From positions 1 to 8,253 of the forward strand of contig JAKIYB010000174.1 in NCBI GenBank assembly GCA_022708765.1: a stretch of DNA of 8,253 nt, read 5' to 3'. Source of the DNA: Armatimonadota bacterium (GTDB taxonomy: Bacteria; Armatimonadota; Hebobacteria; CAIYQO01). The notes beneath the pieces were generated by a model, which was given only the letters and a program-made list of their open reading frames with translations, made no database searches and was not told where the DNA came from. Position 1 is the first letter of the stretch. Each line of letters opens with the position of its first letter. The position numbers and the translations under genes are program-made. This document shows, piece by piece, positions 1 to 5,720 of this stretch.

Positions 1-622
1 GCGGCGCCAGCGGGTATTTGCCGTCTGTCGCGAAGGTCTGGCTGGCGGAATTCGCCACAGCCTGCTCGTAGGCGGCGATATTTGCCTTCACCGCGCGCGG
101 CCAGGTGTCCTCAATCGCGTGCTTGATGGCGTCCTCGGGGAAACCGAGGACGTGCGCGAGCATCGCCATCATCGGCATGTTCAGGCGCGAGCCGGTCTCT
201 TCCGCGATGCGCATGGCGTCGAGGGTGTAGATCGTGCCGCTGTGCAATTGCAGCATGTCGCGAATCTCTTCGGCGCTCTTCGTGGTGTTCACGATCACCG
301 TCGCGTTCTCCTGCAGTCCGCGGTTCAGTCCCTGGGTGAGAATCAGCTCTTCGCGGAACACGACAAGAATGTGCGGTCGGTTGTTCGGACCGCTTTCTAG
401 CACCGGCGTCCCGAAGTAGCAGAACTTCAGCGACACGTCCGTGGGCGTGCCCTTCTTCTCACTGCCGTAGCGCGCGTCGTAGGCGCCGTCGAGATCCAAA
501 TACTTGGCACCAAGTTTAAACAGCAGCTTGGCCGCCATATTGGCCCCGTCGCCCCCGATGGCGCACAGGAGACAATTGGTGAAGCCCCTGCTGTCCTGGT
601 ACGGTAACTGATAGGTGGACAT
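1..622 (-). CDS. 2-oxoacid:acceptor oxidoreductase gamma-type subunit, partial (C-terminus off left edge)
   Basis: This is the N-terminal 207 residues of a probable gamma-type catalytic subunit/domain (PF01558 family) of a pyruvate/2-oxoacid:ferredoxin oxidoreductase. Such complexes oxidatively decarboxylate 2-oxoacids to acyl-CoA and reduce ferredoxin in the cytoplasm. The sequence begins MSTYQLPYQ. Residues 20-38 form a nucleotide-fold-like glycine loop (IGGDGAN, then AAKLLFKLG), where most family members have GGQG; the D for Q is a visible variant. Residues 45-66 hold the subfamily-like stretch DGAYDARYGSEKKGTPTDVS, and PHILVVF follows at 83-89. The start is ATG at 622-620. It is preceded by GGAGAG at 634-629, six bases away, and by a good promoter further upstream. 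There is no stop before the left edge. The alpha and beta subunits, if encoded in an operon, would lie to the left (inference). The exact 2-oxoacid substrate cannot be told from this subunit. Confidence 0.85.
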   Translation of the reverse strand, partial: MSTYQLPYQDSRGFTNCLLCAIGGDGANMAAKLLFKLGAKYLDLDGAYDARYGSEKKGTPTDVSLKFCYFGTPVLESGPNNRPHILVVFREELILTQGLNRGLQENATVIVNTTKSAEEIRDMLQLHSGTIYTLDAMRIAEETGSRLNMPMMAMLAHVLGFPEDAIKHAIEDTWPRAVKANIAAYEQAVANSASQTFATDGKYPLAP

Positions 623-639
623 TCGTTACTCTCCGTCGT

Positions 640-653
640 GGGGATGTGTCCCC
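640..653 (-). other. Small stem-loop in the leader of the oxidoreductase gene
   Basis: GGGGA (640-644) and TCCCC (649-653) form a 5-bp stem with a four-base loop. It lies in the predicted leader, five bases upstream of the GGAGAG ribosome binding site (634-629). It could influence mRNA stability or ribosome access. It is short and may have no function. Confidence 0.25.
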
Positions 654-674
654 GAGTCTCGCACAAACCGAGGA

Positions 675-703
675 ATTGTAACATAATTCACGATTTGTTC
701 CAA
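675..703 (-). promoter_or_regulatory. Extended -10 promoter of the oxidoreductase gene
   Basis: Read on the minus strand, TTGGAA (703-698) is followed by exactly 17 bases and then TACAAT (680-675). TACAAT matches five of six bases of the housekeeping -10 box, and a TG dinucleotide sits one base before it (TGTTACAAT), the extended -10 form. The -35 box matches four of six. The predicted transcript starts near 668 and leaves a leader of about 45 bases before the ATG at 622. Confidence 0.6.
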
Positions 704-781
704 GCCATCTACAAAGAAAGTCATGGATTGCCTTGACTGGCGGCGAAATAACCTCTTGTGGCAAAGCCGCTCACTGCGACG

Positions 782-810
782 GGAACATTCTTTCCACCAC
801 TGCGGTCATA
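782..810 (+). promoter_or_regulatory. Possible ECF-sigma-type promoter for the macroglobulin gene
   Basis: GGAACAT (782-788) is followed by 16 bases and then GTCATA (805-810). This resembles the envelope-stress sigma-E type (known consensus GGAACTT, about 16 bases, GTCTAA), with six of seven and four of six positions matching. No convincing housekeeping -10/-35 pair was found in this gap; TTGACT at 733-738 lacks a partner. The leader would be about 40 bases, consistent with translation starting at 858 rather than 723. The match was found by eye in a short gap, so chance is a real possibility. Confidence 0.3.
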
Positions 811-845
811 CATGCATCGCTGATACTGAACCCTTGCACGGATTG

Positions 846-852
846 AAGGAGG
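846..852 (+). promoter_or_regulatory. Ribosome binding site that fixes the macroglobulin start
   Basis: AAGGAGG is a near-perfect Shine-Dalgarno sequence, five bases before the ATG at 858. The upstream in-frame ATG at 723 has no comparable site. Starting there would put 45 polar residues ahead of the membrane anchor. The start is therefore placed at 858. Confidence 0.85.
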
Positions 853-857
853 CACCC

Positions 858-3800
858 ATGCGCGCTCGAAGATTTCACGCTCGAGTCACTCGTGTCGCTC
901 TGTTGGGCGTGGTCGCCATGCTGATCCTGTTGGTCGTGGCGCTGTTATCGCGTAAAACCCCGGCGCTCTCTGCCGGTCTGTCCCCGCTGGAAACGCGTGT
1001 CTACGGCCAGAGCCAGTGGCTCAGCGGCGGTCCGGCGGCGCTGCGCGTCACCGTGCAGGATCATAAGATGAACGTGCCTGTGCGTGCGAAGGTCGCGGTG
1101 ACACTGGCCAAACTGGTTAACAACAGACCGGATGGCAAGTCATATCACCTCTTTGCCGGACAGACTGGACCGGCCGGCACGGTGGACGCCGCGTTCAAAC
1201 TGCCCAAACTGCCGGAGGGCGCGTATCAACTGTCCGTTGCTGTAGATTGCTATCTCGGTAAAGATCAGGTGACGCAGCCGATCCAAGTCGTTGACGCCGT
1301 GCAGATTCTCCTCTCCTGCGACAAGCCGATGTATCAGCCGGGCCAGACCATCCACCTGCGCGCGCTGGCGCTGGACGCCGCCGACCTGGAACCCGCGCGC
1401 GAAAAGCAACTTACCTTTGAAGTGGAAGATGCCCGTAGCAATAAGGTCTTTAAGAAAAAGATCGAGCTCAATGAATTTGGCATCGCGGGAACCGATTTCG
1501 TGCTGGCGAATGAAGTGAATATGGGCACTTTCACGCTGCGCGCGGTAATGGCGAATGGCCAGGCGGAGAAAAAGGTGCGCGTGGAGCGTTACGTGTTGCC
1601 GAAATATCGCGTGGCGCTGACAACGGATAAGACCTACTACCTCCCCGGAGAAACGGTGAATGGCACCCTGCAGGCGGACTACTTCTTTGGCAAGCCGGTG
1701 GCGGGCGGGCAGGTCGTCATCGAAGCGCAGACGGTGACCATCGGCGTGGATACCTTCGCGGAACTCAAAGGGAAGACGGATGCCAACGGCACGTACCGGT
1801 TTGAGGTAAAACTGCCCAGCGCCTTCGTCGGCCAGCCGTTCGAGCAAGGCAAAGCTGTGGCCAGCCTGCACGCGACGTTGGTGGACGGCGCCGAGCACCA
1901 GCAGGAAGCCACCGCCACCTTCCCGGTGGTGAAAGACCCGATCTTGCTGGCGATCATACCGGAGAACCGGGAACTGGTATCCGGTCTAAAGAACCGGGTG
2001 TTCATCGCGGCGGCGACGCCGGATGGGAAACCACTGACGGGTGCGAAGATTAGCGCATACGCCGTGCCGACATCCGTAAGTGTAACTGGCATACCAGCTC
2101 CTACACTACTGACAACCGATGCGCTCGGGTTGGCGGTTTTTGAATTTACCCCGACGAAAACGTGGGGAAATATCCCTGTCACGGGCTCCTGGACAATAAA
2201 CGTTGATGCTTCCACAGCCGATGGCAAGAAGACAAGCACCTCACAGGATGTCGGTGCTTCATCTGGAGCGGAAGGCATCCTCCTCCGCGGCAGCAAGGCG
2301 CTGGCGAAGGTGGGCGAACGTGTCGAGATCGCGACGATCTCCACGCGCAAGCGAGGCACAATCTATCTGGACGTGGTTCGCAATAAACAGACTATTCTGA
2401 CGAAGGCGCTGGAGACGAATAACGGGCAAGCGAGCCTTCAACTATCCATCACGCCGGATATGACCGGCACAATCGAGCTGCACGCGTATAAGATCCTGCC
2501 GAACGAAGATATCATTCGCGACACGCTGGTGATGGTAGTGATGCCGGCTAGCGATCTGGACGTGACGATGAAGGCGGACAAAGGCGAGTATCGTCCTGGA
2601 GAGGAAGCAACGCTGACCTTCACTGTGCGCGACGGGAAAACGCGCCGCCCCATTTTCGCCGCATTAGGGCTGGCCATTGTAGATGAGAGCGTCTTCGCCC
2701 TCTCTGAGTTGAAGCCCGGCCTGGAGAAGATTTACTTCATGCTTGAAAAGGAGTTGATGGAGACGCGCTACGAGATCCATGGCCTGACGCCGGAGGACTT
2801 GATTCAGCCGCCCCTCCCCCGCCCCATTGATGATACGATCCTGCTTGAAAACGCGCGCCAGCGCGCGGGTATGGCGCTCTTCGCCGCCGTGCCCGCGCAA
2901 GGCGACTTCGATATCCGCGTCAACACCTACCAGCAGCGCTGGGAAAAGCTGAAAGGCGAAGTCGTCACGGAGATGACGAAAGCCCATCAGGCGATTGTTG
3001 AAGCGCTGAATAAGTATCAGCGGAAGACCGGAAAACAGCTTGAAGTGCGCGAATCTCTGTTCAAGCTGCTTGATGAGGGCTATCTGAAAGCCGGCACGCT
3101 GCGTGACCGCTGGGGTACCTACTACCGCAGTGATGTGCAAGGCAACACGGCATATTCACCGTGGGCCTTCACCCTGAACAGCGCTGGTCCCGACATGCGC
3201 TGGAATACGGTAGATGATATCACCGGCGTATCCTCGACCCAGGGCTGGCGCTTTGGTTTCCGAGGTGATTTAGATGGACGCGGAGTGATTCTTGAAGACG
3301 CCCCGATGCCCATGGCCGCCACGGCGCCCGGAGTAGTGTTCAAGGGAGCGGACGCGAAAATGCTCGCGACGTCAACTACTGCGGATGAAGGTGCAGGCGC
3401 GGCGGATGAGCCTGTGCGTATTCGCGAATACTTCCCGGAAACGCTCTACTGGAATCCGGCGCTCATCACCGATGATGACGGGCAGGCGACGGTAAAAATT
3501 CCCATGGCGGATTCCATCACCTCCTGGCGGGTGAGCATGTTCGCGAACGGTCTGCGCGGGCAGATGGGCAGCGCCACCGCGCCCATCAAAGTCTTCCAGG
3601 ATTTCTTCGTGGATATTGATTTCCCCGTCTCCCTCACCCAGGGCGACCGCGTGGAGGTGCCGGTGGCGGTGTATAACTACCTGCCGGGTCCGCAGCAGGT
3701 GACGCTGGCGGTGGACGACGGCAACTGGTTTAAGCTGGAAGGCCCGGCGCGGCAGGTGGTGCAGATGGGCAAGGACGAGGTGAAGGTGGTCTACTTCCCG

Positions 3801-5525
3801 ATCACCGTCACCGGCATCGGGCATTTCCCCTTCACCGTCACCGCCCGCGGCACGGCGATGTCCGATGCCGTGCGGCGGAGCATTGACATCCTGCCCGACG
3901 GCCAGGAAATGCGTACCTCGATCAGCGATCGCCTTGAGGGCAAAGTTGTAAAGACGGTCTCGATTCCCGTAGACGCCATTGACAAAGCCAATGCCATGTG
4001 GGTGAAGCTCTACCCCGGCGCGTTCAGTCAGGTAGTGGAAGGGCTGGACGGCATGCTGCGCATGCCCGGCGGCTGTTTTGAACAGACCAGCAGCACCACC
4101 TACCCCAACCTGCTGGTGCTGGATTACCTGAAGCAGACGAAGAAGATCAACCCCGAAATCCAGATGAAGGCCGAGCAATACGTCAACATCGGCTATCAGC
4201 GGCTGGTTACCTTTGAGTGCAAAGGTGGCGGCTTCTCCTGGTTCGGTAATGAGCCGGCCCACCAGATCCTCACCGCGTATGGCCTGTTGGAGTTCAGTGA
4301 CATGGCGAAGGTGCACGAGGTGGATCCCAAACTCATCCTTCGCACCCAGCAATGGCTGGCCGGCAAGCAGCAAGGGAATGGTACCTGGGAGGAAAAGAAC
4401 CAGGGGATCGCCGAAGGCATCATTGACCGCCAGACCGGCGCCCTGCGCAGCACGGCCTACATCGCCTGGGCACTGGCCGAAAGCGGGTACCAGGGGCAGG
4501 AACTCGCGAAAGGTATCCAGTATGTGAAAGCGAATCGCGAGGAAGCCAAAGATCCCTACACGCTGGCGGTAATCCTCAACCTGCTGACGAAGACGGAGCG
4601 CGAGAGCGCGACAACCGCTGAAGTGGCGGAAGCGCTCATCAAGCTGGCTAAGGTGACGGAAAAGACGTCCTACTGGGAAGCTGAAACGCAGACCTTCACC
4701 GGCGCGAATGCGAAAGGCGCTGATCTAGAGACCACCGGCCTCGCTGCCTACGGGCTGGTGAAGTGGGGACGTAACGCGGCCTTCGCGACGAAGGTGCTCA
4801 CCCATCTGATCCAGAGCAAAGACAGTTTCGGCACCTGGAGCACCACGCAGGGAACGGTGTGGTCGCTGAAGACGCTTATCTACGCCAGCTCCAACGCCTT
4901 CGGCGGCGGCAAAGGCTCGGTGACTATCACCGCCAACGGCACAAAGCTGGATACCGTCACCATCACTGAAGAGGACAGCGATGTGATGCGCCAGCTTGAC
5001 CTGACAAGCCTCGTGAAAGAGGGGGATAACACATTGACGTTGGAGTATGTCGGCGCAGGATCGCTGCTGTACCAGATTACGGCGCGATATTACCTGCCGT
5101 GGACCGTAGTGGAGAAAATGCCGGAGATGAAAGCGCCTTTGGACATTACCGTGCAATATGATAAAACGAAGCTGGCGACGGATGATATCGCAACGGTAAC
5201 CGTCACAGTAAAAAACATCACCGCGCCGCGCGCTACCGTCGAGATGCCGCTGGTAGACATCGGCCTGCCGCCTGGCTTCACCCCCATTATCGAGAAACTG
5301 GACGACGCCGTCGCAAAAGCTGTTATCAGTAAATACACCGTCGCGGCGCGCCAACTCATTGTCTACATCGAGAAGCTGGAACCGGGTAAAAGCGTTGTGT
5401 TGACCTATCAGCTCAAAGCAAAATACCCCATTCGCGCGCGCACGCCAGAAAGCCGCGCCTACCCGTATTATAATCCGGAAAAAGCGGACGTTTCCGCGCC
5501 GCGGCAGGTGACCGTGACGAAGTAA
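858..5525 (+). CDS. Membrane-anchored alpha-2-macroglobulin family protein, thioester type, with bait-region insert
   Basis: A 1555-residue protein, probably an envelope protease trap: cleavage in a bait region triggers a conformational change, and an internal thioester then captures the protease (family knowledge). Residues 1-12 are arginine-rich and 14-30 are a hydrophobic helix. There is no lipobox cysteine, so it is probably tethered to the inner membrane facing outward; cleavage after ALSA (36-39) is the alternative. Approximate domains: MG1 41-145; MG2 about 150-245 (DKPMYQPGQT); MG3 about 247-355 (YVLPKYRVAL); MG4-MG5 360-565; first part of MG6 566-650 (VDESVFAL); insert 651-853; REYFPETLYWNP at 856-867; MG7 about 905-1015. 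The thioester domain (about 1055-1345) carries GCFEQ at 1072-1076. A receptor-binding-like domain occupies about 1425-1555 (AYPYYNPEK at 1534-1542). The layout is closer to animal A2M than a quick reading of bacterial examples would suggest. No penicillin-binding protein 1C gene (pbpC), a common partner of bacterial macroglobulins, is nearby. The gene is intact. Confidence 0.93.
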   Translation: MRARRFHARVTRVALLGVVAMLILLVVALLSRKTPALSAGLSPLETRVYGQSQWLSGGPAALRVTVQDHKMNVPVRAKVAVTLAKLVNNRPDGKSYHLFAGQTGPAGTVDAAFKLPKLPEGAYQLSVAVDCYLGKDQVTQPIQVVDAVQILLSCDKPMYQPGQTIHLRALALDAADLEPAREKQLTFEVEDARSNKVFKKKIELNEFGIAGTDFVLANEVNMGTFTLRAVMANGQAEKKVRVERYVLPKYRVALTTDKTYYLPGETVNGTLQADYFFGKPVAGGQVVIEAQTVTIGVDTFAELKGKTDANGTYRFEVKLPSAFVGQPFEQGKAVASLHATLVDGAEHQQEATATFPVVKDPILLAIIPENRELVSGLKNRVFIAAATPDGKPLTGAKISAYAVPTSVSVTGIPAPTLLTTDALGLAVFEFTPTKTWGNIPVTGSWTINVDASTADGKKTSTSQDVGASSGAEGILLRGSKALAKVGERVEIATISTRKRGTIYLDVVRNKQTILTKALETNNGQASLQLSITPDMTGTIELHAYKILPNEDIIRDTLVMVVMPASDLDVTMKADKGEYRPGEEATLTFTVRDGKTRRPIFAALGLAIVDESVFALSELKPGLEKIYFMLEKELMETRYEIHGLTPEDLIQPPLPRPIDDTILLENARQRAGMALFAAVPAQGDFDIRVNTYQQRWEKLKGEVVTEMTKAHQAIVEALNKYQRKTGKQLEVRESLFKLLDEGYLKAGTLRDRWGTYYRSDVQGNTAYSPWAFTLNSAGPDMRWNTVDDITGVSSTQGWRFGFRGDLDGRGVILEDAPMPMAATAPGVVFKGADAKMLATSTTADEGAGAADEPVRIREYFPETLYWNPALITDDDGQATVKIPMADSITSWRVSMFANGLRGQMGSATAPIKVFQDFFVDIDFPVSLTQGDRVEVPVAVYNYLPGPQQVTLAVDDGNWFKLEGPARQVVQMGKDEVKVVYFPITVTGIGHFPFTVTARGTAMSDAVRRSIDILPDGQEMRTSISDRLEGKVVKTVSIPVDAIDKANAMWVKLYPGAFSQVVEGLDGMLRMPGGCFEQTSSTTYPNLLVLDYLKQTKKINPEIQMKAEQYVNIGYQRLVTFECKGGGFSWFGNEPAHQILTAYGLLEFSDMAKVHEVDPKLILRTQQWLAGKQQGNGTWEEKNQGIAEGIIDRQTGALRSTAYIAWALAESGYQGQELAKGIQYVKANREEAKDPYTLAVILNLLTKTERESATTAEVAEALIKLAKVTEKTSYWEAETQTFTGANAKGADLETTGLAAYGLVKWGRNAAFATKVLTHLIQSKDSFGTWSTTQGTVWSLKTLIYASSNAFGGGKGSVTITANGTKLDTVTITEEDSDVMRQLDLTSLVKEGDNTLTLEYVGAGSLLYQITARYYLPWTVVEKMPEMKAPLDITVQYDKTKLATDDIATVTVTVKNITAPRATVEMPLVDIGLPPGFTPIIEKLDDAVAKAVISKYTVAARQLIVYIEKLEPGKSVVLTYQLKAKYPIRARTPESRAYPYYNPEKADVSAPRQVTVTK
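2922..3227 (+). other. GspG/pseudopilin-like module within the macroglobulin bait-region insert
   Basis: Residues 689-790 of the macroglobulin do not look like a macroglobulin beta-domain. Residues 689-740 are predicted as a long charged helix (YQQRWEKLKGEVV, then IVEALNKYQRKTGKQ). GYLKAGTLRDRWGTYYR follows at 741-757, then short strands and FTLNSAGPD (771-779) with NTVDDI (783-788). The order helix, 'YLK..L.DpWG.pY', 'S.GpDg..gt.DDI' is that of the globular domain of the major pseudopilin GspG, where the last loop binds calcium (family knowledge). The GspG N-terminal methylation site and hydrophobic helix are absent, so it could not act as a secreted pseudopilin. Assignment is by motif order only. 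Confidence 0.5.
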
Positions 5526-5551
5526 CCGGATAGTTTTCTGCTGGAACACAA

Positions 5552-5591
5552 ACGCGCGTCGCCTCATGCATCGGCACACGGCGGCGCGTGT
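5552..5591 (+). terminator. Stem-loop after the macroglobulin gene, possible terminator
   Basis: The arms 5552-5563 and 5580-5591 pair over 12 bp, with two G-U wobbles, around a 16-base loop, 26 bases after the macroglobulin stop codon. No T-run follows (CCTCCCACA), so it is not a classical intrinsic terminator. It may mark or stabilise the 3' end of the transcript. Confidence 0.4.
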
Positions 5592-5641
5592 CCTCCCACA
5601 ACATATGACGCGAAAATTGCTGATGAAAGCGCAAGGATAGT

Positions 5642-5660
5642 AGAGGAAAGTATGGAATGA
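5642..5660 (+). promoter_or_regulatory. Shine-Dalgarno followed by a two-codon ORF (ATG GAA TGA) upstream of the GGDEF gene
   Basis: AGAGG (5642-5646) stands five bases before ATG GAA TGA (5652-5660). This is a better ribosome binding site than the GGAG (5713-5716) that serves the GGDEF gene. The mini-ORF is in the same frame as the downstream gene. It may be a regulatory start-stop element, or the remnant of an older start cut off by a stop codon. No clear promoter was seen in the 195-base gap. Confidence 0.3.
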
Positions 5661-5720
5661 ATTAAATGCGCGCAGTCGTCTCCCTTCGCCCGCGATGTTC
5701 CCCCGCGCGCGTGGAGTGTT

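Noticed and set aside
733..761. TTGACT as a housekeeping -35 box for the macroglobulin
   Set aside because: No acceptable -10 box is found 16-18 bases downstream.
723..857. 45-residue N-terminal extension of the macroglobulin starting at ATG 723
   Set aside because: No ribosome binding site, polar low-complexity residues ahead of the membrane helix, and a strong AAGGAGG directly before ATG 858.
3372..4373. 333-codon open frame on the minus strand inside the macroglobulin gene
   Set aside because: It is antisense to a well-recognised gene, rich in His, Arg, Leu and Val as expected of a shadow of GC-rich codons, with no recognisable domain.
5526..5720. Cyclic di-GMP riboswitch upstream of the GGDEF gene
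   Set aside because: The GC-rich stem-loop at 5552-5591 lacks the conserved GEMM core and lies close to the preceding stop codon, so a 3'-end hairpin is more likely.
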